A stretch of DNA of 64,000 nt from Edaphobacter modestus (lineage in GTDB: Bacteria; Acidobacteriota; Terriglobia; Terriglobales; Acidobacteriaceae). Positions 53,299 through 61,291 of the stretch are shown piece after piece. The first letter of the stretch is position 1. The number at the start of each line of letters is the position of its first letter. Below the pieces are notes generated by a model, which was given only the letters and a program-made list of their open reading frames with translations, was not told where the DNA came from and made no database searches. The stretch lies in assembly GCF_004217555.1 (NCBI RefSeq), contig NZ_SHKW01000001.1, positions 1,178,001 through 1,242,000 of the forward strand, in the 5' to 3' direction. Both the position numbers and the translations under genes were made by a program.

Positions 53299-53334
53299 AA
53301 AAGCGCCGGAAACATCTCTTGTTCCGGCGCTTTT
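53299..53334 (+). terminator. Rho-independent terminator after the aldo/keto reductase gene
   Basis: AAAAGCGCCGGAA (53299-53311) and TTCCGGCGCTTTT (53322-53334) pair perfectly over 13 bases around a 10-base loop, 20 bases after the stop. The right arm ends in TTTT, giving a standard GC stem with a T tract. It separates the reductase gene from tmk. Confidence 0.88.
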
Positions 53335-53379
53335 CCGCGAGTCCGATGTGCCATGTTCTCACTGCGATAAGCTTGAAGC

Positions 53380-54054
53380 ATGTCACGCGGTTACTTCATC
53401 ACCTTCGAAGGCCTCGACGGCTCCGGCAAGACGACTCAGCTCCGCCGCCTCGCCGCCTGGCTCGAATCCGAGTGCCACAAGGTCGTCACCCTCCGCCAGC
53501 CCGGAGGCACTGCTCTGGGCGACCGCATCCGCTCCATCCTGCTCGATTCCCGCTCCGAGGCGACCCTCGGCCCTATCGCCCCCCTCGCGGAGATGGCGCT
53601 CATGTTCGCCGACCGTGCCCAGTCCATTCACGAGATCATCCTTCCCGCTCTCGCCTCCGGCGCCATCGTCCTCTGCGACCGTTACACCGACTCCTCCGAG
53701 GCCTACCAGGGTGCGGGGCGGGGCCTTGGGTCCGAACGCATCCTCGCCATGCATCGCGCCGTCTGCGACGACCTGCAGCCCGATCTCACGCTCCTGCTTC
53801 TGCCTTCGCTCGAAGGTTCTCTCCATCGCGCCCGTCGCCGCAATCAGCGCAACACTCAGCAAAAAGGCACCGACGAAAATCGTTTCGAGCGCGAAGATGA
53901 TGACTTCTATCGCAGGATTTACCAGGCATACGAGACCATCGCCTCACGCGAGCCACACCGCGTCGCCGCCATCCGCGACGATTCCGCCATCGACCACATC
54001 GCGACCCGCATTCGGGAGATCGTCTCCGCGCGAATCCCTGCTGCCGTCATCTAA
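53380..54054 (+). CDS. tmk: Thymidylate kinase
   Basis: The 224-residue kinase has the P-loop FEGLDGSGKTT (residues 9-19), the DRY-type motif CDRYTDSSEAYQGAGRG, and a LID region (RARRRNQRN). It phosphorylates dTMP to dTDP. It ends six bases before the P450 gene. The RNTQQKGTDENRFEREDDDFYRR segment matches typical TMK helices. The start at ATG 53380 gives the standard N-terminus. Confidence 0.95.
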   Translation: MSRGYFITFEGLDGSGKTTQLRRLAAWLESECHKVVTLRQPGGTALGDRIRSILLDSRSEATLGPIAPLAEMALMFADRAQSIHEIILPALASGAIVLCDRYTDSSEAYQGAGRGLGSERILAMHRAVCDDLQPDLTLLLLPSLEGSLHRARRRNQRNTQQKGTDENRFEREDDDFYRRIYQAYETIASREPHRVAAIRDDSAIDHIATRIREIVSARIPAAVI

Positions 54055-54060
54055 TCCACG

Positions 54061-55449
54061 ATGGACCGCTCGAGCAGCACCGACTGGAACTTTCCTCCCG
54101 GCCTCCCGCACTCGCTTCAGTTTTACGCCTTCAAGCCCTGGGTAAAGCTCGGCGAGCCGATTCGTCTCTTTGAATACCTCCATCGCACCTACGGTTCCAT
54201 CGCCTACTATCGCTTTCTCGGCACGCCAATCATCTTTTTGAACGAGCCCGACTACATCCGCGAGGTGCTCGTCACCCAGGCCGCCTCCTTCGTCAAGGAG
54301 CGCACCGTTCGCCGCATGAAGATCCTTCTCGGCGAAGGCCTCATCACCTCCGACGATCCCATTCACATCCGCCAGCGACGCATCGTAGCGCCTGCCTTCC
54401 ACCGCCAGCGCATCGCAGCCTACGCCGAGGAGATCGTCTCCAGCGCCGCCCGTCACGCTGCACAGTGGCAGCCCGGAGGTGTCATCGATATCTCTGCCGC
54501 CATGATGTCCCTCTCCCTCGAGATCGTCGCGCGAACCCTCTTCGCGACCGAAGTCACCGAAGACATCCGCCGCATCAACGACGAAGTCAACACCATCATG
54601 GACCTCTATAACTTCCTCGTCGCCTTTCCCCGGATGGAGAGCGTCCTCCACCTCCCTATACCCGGCGTGATGAAGTTTCGGCGTTCCAAAGCAAGACTCG
54701 ATCAGGTCGTCAATCGCCTTATCGCCGAGCACAAGCGAGAAGGCGTCGACAAAGGCGATCTGCTCTCCATGCTGATCAGCAGCCGCGACGAGCAGGCGGA
54801 CGCCTCCGGCCACCACACCGGAATGTCGGACGAACAGGTTCGCGACGAGGTCCTCACCATCTTTCTCGCCGGTTACGAGACCACCGCCAACGCTCTTGCC
54901 TGGACCTGGTATCTCCTCTCACAGAATCCCGAGGCCGAAGCGAAGCTGCACGCTGAGGTCGATCATGTCCTTGGCACCGGCGATCATTCCCGCCTTCCCA
55001 CGCTCGCCGACTACCCCTCACTTCGCTATACCGAACAGGTCTTCGCCGAATCCATGCGCCTCTATCCTCCCGCGTGGGCGATGGGTCGCATGTCCAACCA
55101 GCCCGTCACACTTGGGCACTATCGCATTCCACCGGGCGCGCACTTCTTCATGAGCCAGTACATCGTTAGCCGCACGTCGGAGTTTTACCCCAACCCCCTG
55201 CGTTTCGATCCTGACCGATTCACTCCCGAGGCGAAAGCCGCGCGCCCCCGCTTCACCTACTTCCCCTTTGGAGCAGGTTCGCGCCAGTGCATCGGCGAAA
55301 GCTTCGCGTGGATGGAAGGTGTGCTCGCCATCGCCACCATCGCGCAGCGCTGGCGTATGACATATCTGGGCTCAACACCACCTGTCCCGCAGGCGAAGAT
55401 CACTCTCCGCCCACGCGACCCGGTGAAGATGCGGCTTTCTCTGCGTTAG
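54061..55449 (+). CDS. Cytochrome P450
   Basis: A 462-residue P450. The oxygen-binding I-helix is A270-G-Y-E-T-T275, the ExxR pair is E330-R333 (ESMR), and the haem loop is FPFGAGSRQC with the Cys ligand at C410. There is no fused reductase and no ferredoxin gene next to it. Substrate and redox partner are unknown. It is six bases after tmk, so it may share its message; this pairing is unusual. Confidence 0.95.
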   Translation: MDRSSSTDWNFPPGLPHSLQFYAFKPWVKLGEPIRLFEYLHRTYGSIAYYRFLGTPIIFLNEPDYIREVLVTQAASFVKERTVRRMKILLGEGLITSDDPIHIRQRRIVAPAFHRQRIAAYAEEIVSSAARHAAQWQPGGVIDISAAMMSLSLEIVARTLFATEVTEDIRRINDEVNTIMDLYNFLVAFPRMESVLHLPIPGVMKFRRSKARLDQVVNRLIAEHKREGVDKGDLLSMLISSRDEQADASGHHTGMSDEQVRDEVLTIFLAGYETTANALAWTWYLLSQNPEAEAKLHAEVDHVLGTGDHSRLPTLADYPSLRYTEQVFAESMRLYPPAWAMGRMSNQPVTLGHYRIPPGAHFFMSQYIVSRTSEFYPNPLRFDPDRFTPEAKAARPRFTYFPFGAGSRQCIGESFAWMEGVLAIATIAQRWRMTYLGSTPPVPQAKITLRPRDPVKMRLSLR

Positions 55450-55454
55450 AGCGA

Positions 55455-56039
55455 TTACCGGATGCGGAAGACCAGTCCCGCGCTCGCTTCAAACAGGTTC
55501 GAGGCAGGGTAGGATGTCGTCGTATTGCCGACCGCGGCATTGCTGACCGTCGTCAGCGAGCCGTATCCAATCTCGAACGCCTTCAGGTCCATGAATCGAT
55601 TCAGCTTGTAATCGGCTCCTGCGAAGATGCCATATCGCGCCCGGTTGATACGTATGGAGGTATGGGGTGCTCTGGTCGTCCCTACGCCACCGGAAAGCTG
55701 AACATAGGGCCGCCAGGAAGGAGAAAGCGTCTTGGCAACCACCCGCACACCCACCAGGAAGCTGTTCATTCGGGCATTGTTCGCACCTACGGTCGTATCG
55801 CGGATGTCGATTCCCGCGTCCACATTCTTTCCGTGGGCGAAGTCGTAATACCCTCCCATGTTCACGCCCCAGAACGTTCGCGAGGTGGTGCCTTCGCCAA
55901 GAAATGCGAAGGGGCCTGTGTCCGCCTGCGAGTTGCTGACCCGCGTAGCAACCGGATTTAGATAGATACCAATCTGCGCATGAGAAGCAACAGGAAGTAG
56001 AAAGAGGGCCGACAGTACAGCGGAGAACAACAATTTCAT
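55455..56039 (-). CDS. Outer-membrane beta-barrel protein
   Basis: The 194-residue protein has a signal peptide (KLLFSAVLSALFLLPVASHAQ) and alternating beta strands with aromatic residues, ending LFEASAGLVFRIR, which fits a C-terminal barrel strand. The interior repeats TTVGANNARMNSFLVGVRVVAK resemble small porin-like outer-membrane proteins of Acidobacteria. The function is not known. It is convergent with the P450 gene. Confidence 0.75.
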   Translation of the reverse strand: MKLLFSAVLSALFLLPVASHAQIGIYLNPVATRVSNSQADTGPFAFLGEGTTSRTFWGVNMGGYYDFAHGKNVDAGIDIRDTTVGANNARMNSFLVGVRVVAKTLSPSWRPYVQLSGGVGTTRAPHTSIRINRARYGIFAGADYKLNRFMDLKAFEIGYGSLTTVSNAAVGNTTTSYPASNLFEASAGLVFRIR

Positions 56040-56336
56040 CAGCGGAGTCCTTGGAGTTTGAGTGCTTTTACAACAAATTCATCTACGCATTCAAGTGTAC
56101 CGACCATTTGCTGGCCTCAGCATGTCGGTCCTGAAAAATGTACCTCCGGGGGAGCCCCTGCTTCGCGAGCGGGCTCGAAACATCGCGATGGAATTCCTCT
56201 GCGATCTGCAGCAATCGATCTGCAGAAATCCAGAACCCGAAAACTACGGCCGGATCGCACCTCCGAGAGCGAAGTCAGGGACTCGGCGGCTAGAGTCTGC
56301 GATTCTCTCTGCCGCCGATTCCCGTGTTATCCAGGT
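56040..56336. other. Intergenic region between two minus-strand genes
   Basis: About 300 bases with no convincing gene; a plus-strand frame (56062-56373) has no family features and I treat it as noise. It probably contains the promoter of the beta-barrel gene. I found no hairpin or repeat in it. Confidence 0.4.
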
Positions 56337-56972
56337 CTACCTGGGTGCGGAAACCTTGGGATTCAGGGAATAGGTTCCCGTGAGGCTCGCCTGGGCCAGT
56401 ACATGTCCCTTGAGCGCTCCAAGAACCTTCTCGCCGGTCAGCTCTCCATCCACATCGACCCTCTCAAGATCCAGGGCGTACAGCGTGAAGACGTAGTGGT
56501 GCACGATCGAGTCGTTCCACGGAGGGCACGGTCCGTCATAGCCAAAGTAATCCCCCTCCATCGCCGGATCGCTCGCGAACCATTGCGTATAGTTGTTAAT
56601 TCCGTGTCGCATCCCATCCGGCCCGGCAGGCCCGCGCTTGCCATGCGGAGTGATTCCGTCGCTGTGGCTGCCTGCCGCAATCTCTCGCAAGTTCGAAGGA
56701 ATATCCAGCAGGATCCAGTGATAGAAGTTCACTCGTGGCAGATCGGCCGGGATCTCCCTGCCCTCTTGATTGACATCATCCGCCTTGCTCGGCACATCGG
56801 GATCATGCACCACCAACACGAACGACTCTGTCCCTTCAGGCACGTCGCTCCACGCCAGATGCGGATTCCGGTCGCTGCTCAACGAGACGTGGTTCTTCAC
56901 GTCCTCCACCGCAAACGCGAACTCACCGGGTATCGCCGCTCCGCCCTTAAAGCTGTTACTGGTCAATTTCAT
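56337..56972 (-). CDS. YbhB/YbcL-family Raf kinase inhibitor-like protein (PEBP)
   Basis: About 211 residues from ATG 56972, which has GAGGAAGAG six bases upstream. PEBP features are IPGEFAFAVED, NPHLAWSDVPEGTESFVLVVHDPD, and YDGPCPPWNDSIVHHYVFTLYAL (the ligand-binding region). Bacterial members have unclear roles; some bind small phospho-ligands. The longer frame to 57026 adds 18 residues. Confidence 0.92.
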   Translation of the reverse strand: MKLTSNSFKGGAAIPGEFAFAVEDVKNHVSLSSDRNPHLAWSDVPEGTESFVLVVHDPDVPSKADDVNQEGREIPADLPRVNFYHWILLDIPSNLREIAAGSHSDGITPHGKRGPAGPDGMRHGINNYTQWFASDPAMEGDYFGYDGPCPPWNDSIVHHYVFTLYALDLERVDVDGELTGEKVLGALKGHVLAQASLTGTYSLNPKVSAPR

Positions 56973-57160
56973 CGAGATCTCTTCCTCCTCTACCAAAATA
57001 CCTTTCTTTTCAGAATCGGATGTCAACAGCAGGTAAGGCGTTCGTCGTCAGCTCGTCCCACTTCATTGATGTTTTTGAGAAATGCAGCAACAAATTTCAC
57101 CCTCCCCCGTAGCCACCCTGCGCCGCCAGGGCGTATCTTAAGGCGCAAGTGAGGTGCCTC

Positions 57161-58030
57161 ATGCTAAGGAGAGACTTCCTTCGCCGCTCCGCCAAAAGCT
57201 TCGGAGCCGCCTGGCTCGCCACCAACTCCCCCGCCGCCACGCTCGGCCACGAACCTCTTTCGCAGAAGGTCACCGCCCAGGACGAGGTCACCCTCGGCAA
57301 GACCGGTATCCGCACCTCGCGCCTGGCCATGGGAACCGGCACCGTCGGCTTTGGCGGCTCCTCCAACCAGGTCCGCCTCGGCAACAATCCCTTCACCCGG
57401 CTTCTGCTCGACGGCTACCATGACAACGGCCTGCGCTTCTTCGACACCGCCGACTCCTACGGCAGCCATCCCAACGTGGCCGGTGCCCTCAAACAACTCC
57501 CTCGCGACAAGGTCGTCGTCATGACCAAATCCGATATCCGCGATCCCGCCGGTATCAAGCGCGGCCTCGATCGTTACCGCCGCGAGCTCGGCATCGAGAT
57601 GATCGACATCGTCCTCATCCACTGCGTCACCGAAAGCGACTGGACCACGCGCTACCGTGGCGCCATGGACGTACTCTCCGAGGCCAAGCAGAAGGGTGTC
57701 ATCCGCGCGCACGGAGTCTCTTGCCACTCCATCGGAGCCCTCCGCGCCGCGGCCGCCTCGCCCTGGGTCGAGGTCGATCTCGTCCGCCTCAACCCCATCG
57801 GATCCCACATGGACGCCGATCCTTCCACCGTCCTCAAGGTCATCAAGCAGATGCGCGCCGATGGCAAAGGCATCGTCGGCATGAAGATCCTCGGCCAGGG
57901 CGACCTCCGCGACCGTCCCGCCGAAGCCATCCGTTACGCTCTCTCCACCGGTGTCCTCGACGCCTTCACCATCGGCGCCGAATCCCGCAAGGAGCAGGAC
58001 GACCTGACACAAAAGATCGCCGCCGCGTAA
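57161..58030 (+). CDS. Aldo/keto reductase with Tat-like leader
   Basis: About 289 residues. The N-terminus carries a twin-arginine-type motif (RRDFLRRS) before a short hydrophobic stretch (FGAAWLA), so the enzyme may be exported folded. The AKR core follows: EVTLGKTGIRTSRLAMGTGT, FFDTADSYGSHPNV, VVVMTKSD, MIDIVLIHCVT. The catalytic Asp and Tyr, the Lys and the His are all present. The final segment (GVLDAFTIGAESRKEQDDL) is the cofactor end. ATG 57161 or GTG 57149 could be the start. Substrate unknown. Confidence 0.85.
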   Translation: MLRRDFLRRSAKSFGAAWLATNSPAATLGHEPLSQKVTAQDEVTLGKTGIRTSRLAMGTGTVGFGGSSNQVRLGNNPFTRLLLDGYHDNGLRFFDTADSYGSHPNVAGALKQLPRDKVVVMTKSDIRDPAGIKRGLDRYRRELGIEMIDIVLIHCVTESDWTTRYRGAMDVLSEAKQKGVIRAHGVSCHSIGALRAAAASPWVEVDLVRLNPIGSHMDADPSTVLKVIKQMRADGKGIVGMKILGQGDLRDRPAEAIRYALSTGVLDAFTIGAESRKEQDDLTQKIAAA

Positions 58031-58040
58031 TCGAACCTCC

Positions 58041-58116
58041 CAAACCGCGATTCCGCCAGCTCACAAGCCGCGATTCTGCCAACCTACAAACCGTCATTCT
58101 GAGCGAAGCGAAGAAT
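58041..58116. repeat. Three 23-bp tandem units ending in a REP-like element
   Basis: Related units begin at 58041 (CAAACCGCGATTCCGCCA), 58064 (CAAGCCGCGATTCTGCCA) and 58087 (CAAACCGTCATTCTGAGC), exactly 23 bases apart. The last merges into GTCATTCTGAGCGAAGCGAA (58093-58112), which I know as a frequent extragenic repeat in Acidobacteriaceae. It lies between the convergent aldo/keto reductase and catalase genes. Confidence 0.75.
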
Positions 58117-58205
58117 CGCAGTATTTCGCCGATAGCGCCGCAGAATCGCCTGAGCCAACGAAAAAGGGCCGCCCAAAAAAGGCCGCCCCTTCCGCCTCGA
58201 CAAAA

Positions 58206-59147
58206 CTACTCAGTCGGTTCAGGAGCAGACCGCCGCTTCCGTCCGCTGATCAGATACACCGCCGCGCGCAGCTCCAGCAGCGGATCCTCCGAAGGCTCAA
58301 TCCCATCGAGACGTGGAATCGGATCGAAGATGATCTGCTTCTGCTCCCGCGCGTCGGCGGCCACCGGCTGCGTCAGCTCAATCGTGCCCAGCTCCACCAC
58401 CTTGCGATCCGCCGGCCAGTGAACCGTCGCATCGTTGATCACGTCGCCGTCCTCCGCCACCTGAACCGTAATCTTGAACTTGACCGGCCCTTTCCCAATC
58501 CGCTCCGTAAATTCGTCGAACAGGTAGTTCGCATCCTTACCCGCAGCCGCATCGGCACTCAGATGCTCCTCTCCAGCCTCGGGAACGATCGTGTACCTTC
58601 CGAACCGGGTCACTCCATCCTTGTTCGTGAACTTCATCGCCGTAAGCCCGAAGTACCTCTCCTGCGCAAAGCTCACCGGCATCGGCGTAATCGACTGCAC
58701 AAATGCGAGTGCCTTCGGATGGCTTCCCACAAACTCCTGAACCTTTGCCTTGTCCTCCTGCGTCACAGCCCGCAGAAACTCCAGGAACCCCGCACCATCC
58801 GTCGCCGGAAACCCATTGGCCGAATGCGCAACGATATCCGTGTGCACATGCTCCGCCAGGTTGAACCGGATCGCTATCCCGCGAGGGTCTGCGTTCGCGT
58901 CGTTATCCGGGAGCAGCGGAATCCCGGTCGAATTCGAGAACCTCACCGTAACCGGCGTCGAGGCCTGCGTCGCATGTTGGGCCCGCGTTAGCGAAGTTGC
59001 CTCGTTCGAAGGTGTAAATCTACCGGTCAGCATCGTTCCCTTGGCATGCGCCGGTCTAAACCCTGGGTGCGGTCCAAAGACCTTCTCGAATTCCTTCAAA
59101 ATCTCTTCGCTGAGAGCAATCAACTTTTCGTCGTTCGGAAGTGGCAT
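58206..59147 (-). CDS. Small catalase-family haem protein (SrpA-like)
   Basis: The 313-residue protein is a short, monofunctional-catalase-fold relative. R31 and H34 sit in FRPAHAKG (the distal haem His region). VTVRFSNSTGIPLLPDNDANADPRGIAIRF and DIVAHSANGFPATDG match the catalase core, and a proximal Tyr is expected in LELRAAVYLISGR. Full-size catalases have about 480 residues or more; this is the minimal type, which often shows peroxidase activity. AAGGAG precedes the ATG. Haem binding is inferred from the motifs. Confidence 0.88.
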   Translation of the reverse strand: MPLPNDEKLIALSEEILKEFEKVFGPHPGFRPAHAKGTMLTGRFTPSNEATSLTRAQHATQASTPVTVRFSNSTGIPLLPDNDANADPRGIAIRFNLAEHVHTDIVAHSANGFPATDGAGFLEFLRAVTQEDKAKVQEFVGSHPKALAFVQSITPMPVSFAQERYFGLTAMKFTNKDGVTRFGRYTIVPEAGEEHLSADAAAGKDANYLFDEFTERIGKGPVKFKITVQVAEDGDVINDATVHWPADRKVVELGTIELTQPVAADAREQKQIIFDPIPRLDGIEPSEDPLLELRAAVYLISGRKRRSAPEPTE

Positions 59148-59214
59148 GATGATTCTCCTTCATCGCAGACTATCGCAGAGCGCGGCTCACTCTTCTTCGA
59201 TCCTGTGAATTCTG

Positions 59215-60690
59215 TCACGCTCCCCCGTTCGGGGTTGACTCCTTCTTCCTCGGGCCGTTGATGTCACGTCCTCCCTGATGCAGCACCATCCCCGTCACCT
59301 CGCCCTTATCGTCCTTCACGAAATCGATCTCCGCATTCATCATCTTCGTGAAGAACTTTGTCTCCGACTCCGCAAACACCGGCACGGCCGGCTGTCCACT
59401 CGCCTGAGAGATCAACTGGTCGCCCTCCAGCGTAAATGTCAGGCTGAACTTCGGGCCCAGCTCGTACGTCCCCACATACTTCTCGAGAACGCTGCGGTCC
59501 AGCTTTACCTCCGTACGAACCACCGGCTTGAAATCCGGCCAGCCATACTCGGCCGCGATACTCTGCATCACCTGTTGCGCCAGCCGCGATCCTCCCTGCG
59601 CGTTCGTCATCACCACAGCGCCGTCGCCGTGATTCTCGTACCCCACAAACAAAGCCTCGAATCCGGCATTCACCCCGCCGTGCATGAAGTATCGATCCGC
59701 CTCCGAGCCACCGATCTGGACGCCCAGCCCCCAGCTCCCCATGCCGAGCGTCATCATCTCCTTCGTCATCACCTGCGACAGCACGTGGTTCGCCTTGCCC
59801 TTAAGCGACTGCTGATTTTCCATCACGTAAAGCGCAAGATCCGATGCCGTCGTCCACAAACCCGCCGCAGCCATCTCGGGATACGTATGCGCTCCACCCG
59901 CCACCGGTGTGCCGTCCGCGTTGTACGGAGTAGCCGCCGGCCCCATCCTCGCAGGCAACGGCTGCTCATACGTACTGTGCTTCATCCCCATCGGCGCCAA
60001 CACACTCTCCTGCAGCAATTTGGGAAACGGCTCCTTCGCCGCATCGATCATCGTCGCCTGCATGATCGTGAAGCCGCCGCCGGAGTAGTTCCACTTCGTA
60101 CCCGGCTCCGTCTCGATACGAATCGCAGGCGTATTCGCAGGCTTCTCTCCATCCAGCACCTGCACCAGCGTCGGAACCGGCGCATCCTGTGCATAGCCGG
60201 GAAAGCCATGCACCGTCGTGCCTCCGGTATGCGTCAGCAGCTCACGCAGCGTCACCGGTCTGCCATGCGCCGCCTCGCTCGAAGGCAGCTTCCATTCCAC
60301 CAGCTCTTTCTCTACATCTTCATCCAGCGCCAACTTCTTTTGCTGCACCAGCCGCAGCGCCGCCATCGCCGCCACCGGCTTGCTGATCGACCCCGCCTGA
60401 AACATCGTCCCGGCAGTGACCGCAGGCCCTCCCACCTTTGCCACCCCGAAACCGCGCGCCCACTCCAGCTTTCCGTCATGAATCACAGCAACGCTCACAC
60501 CCGGAACATGCATCGCCTCCATGCGCTTCTCCAGCGAGATGCACGGATCTCCCTTCGCCATCACCGGCTCGTGCAGACACCCCACAACCTTGTCGATGTG
60601 CCGCTGCACATCCGGGGACACCGTCTGCGCCGCGCTTACCTGCCCCACAAGAAAAGCGCACACGCCTGCCAGAGTTACGCATCGATTCAT
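59215..60690 (-). CDS. Exported serine hydrolase, class C beta-lactamase family
   Basis: About 491 residues with a signal peptide (CVTLAGVCAFLVGQVSAAQ). Class C beta-lactamase/DD-peptidase motifs are SxxK in GSISKPVAAMAAL, the YxN-like Y-S-G in WNYSGGGF, and HGG in YFMHGGVNAGF. A C-terminal lipocalin-like domain (KYVGTYELGPKFSLTFTLEGDQLISQA) follows. ATG 60690 is chosen because GGAG lies seven bases upstream. Substrates in this family include peptides, esters and beta-lactams; the exact one is unknown. Confidence 0.9.
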   Translation of the reverse strand: MNRCVTLAGVCAFLVGQVSAAQTVSPDVQRHIDKVVGCLHEPVMAKGDPCISLEKRMEAMHVPGVSVAVIHDGKLEWARGFGVAKVGGPAVTAGTMFQAGSISKPVAAMAALRLVQQKKLALDEDVEKELVEWKLPSSEAAHGRPVTLRELLTHTGGTTVHGFPGYAQDAPVPTLVQVLDGEKPANTPAIRIETEPGTKWNYSGGGFTIMQATMIDAAKEPFPKLLQESVLAPMGMKHSTYEQPLPARMGPAATPYNADGTPVAGGAHTYPEMAAAGLWTTASDLALYVMENQQSLKGKANHVLSQVMTKEMMTLGMGSWGLGVQIGGSEADRYFMHGGVNAGFEALFVGYENHGDGAVVMTNAQGGSRLAQQVMQSIAAEYGWPDFKPVVRTEVKLDRSVLEKYVGTYELGPKFSLTFTLEGDQLISQASGQPAVPVFAESETKFFTKMMNAEIDFVKDDKGEVTGMVLHQGGRDINGPRKKESTPNGGA

Positions 60691-60795
60691 GGTGGATCTC
60701 CAAGGGAATCTTTCTAAACGCAGCCAGCTTACAGAACTCAATACGCTGCAGCACTTAAATAGTTCGTCGATTCCACTCAGACCAGGGACAAAAGC

Positions 60796-61176
60796 CTACC
60801 GCCCTCGAAGCCGCGTCATCACCCTGCGATCCCGCTTCGTAGGCCGCCCGCTCTCCCATGTCGACTCATACGCCGGTACCGCCTTCTTAGCCTCTGCCAG
60901 CGCCCGTCGCTGCTCCTTGCTCTCGTCCGTCTCACGATAGAGTCCCTGCGCCACCGAAGCCGGTCCCCGAACCTCGCTCAGTCCCAGCACTTCCACCTCG
61001 AACTCGCCGGAGTCGTTCTTCACCTTCAGCATCTCACTCGCATGCACGTCGCGAGACGCCTTCACCGGCTGCCAGACTCCGCCGCTCCTTCGCGCCTCAA
61101 TCCTTCCCAGCTCGCACGCCTTGGATGCCAGAGCGCGTGTCTTAAAAAAGCGGGCGGCCCAAAGCCACTTGTCCAT
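60796..61176 (-). CDS. S4-domain RNA-binding protein, Hsp15/HslR-like
   Basis: About 126 residues from ATG 61176. The S4 fold is clear in MDKWLWAARFFKTRALASKACELGRI, then VHASEMLKVKNDSGEFEVEVLGL, and the C-terminal Arg/Lys-rich tail (GRPTKRDRRVMTRLRGR). Hsp15 binds 50S subunits carrying stalled nascent chains. An upstream start at 61209 adds 11 residues. It follows the serine hydrolase start region and is divergent from the symporter-hydrolase gene. Confidence 0.9.
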   Translation of the reverse strand: MDKWLWAARFFKTRALASKACELGRIEARRSGGVWQPVKASRDVHASEMLKVKNDSGEFEVEVLGLSEVRGPASVAQGLYRETDESKEQRRALAEAKKAVPAYESTWESGRPTKRDRRVMTRLRGR

Positions 61177-61291
61177 CCTTACGCAGTCCATCCTCACATT
61201 CTCGTACAAATCTCCCCGGACGAGGCGTTCTCAATGCTGCTTCCGATTTCTTCGCAGCCCTTTCTCTGCCTTTCGCTATAAACTCGCTGTC

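Noticed and set aside
56062..56373. 103-codon plus-strand frame between two minus-strand genes
   Set aside because: No ribosome site or family signature; it overlaps the 3' end of the PEBP gene.
58170..58200. GGCCGCCC repeated around A-runs as a catalase terminator
   Set aside because: The copies are direct, not inverted, so they do not form a simple stem.
59278..60717. Plus-strand open frame opposite the serine hydrolase
   Set aside because: Extreme His/Arg-rich composition, no motif, antisense shadow.
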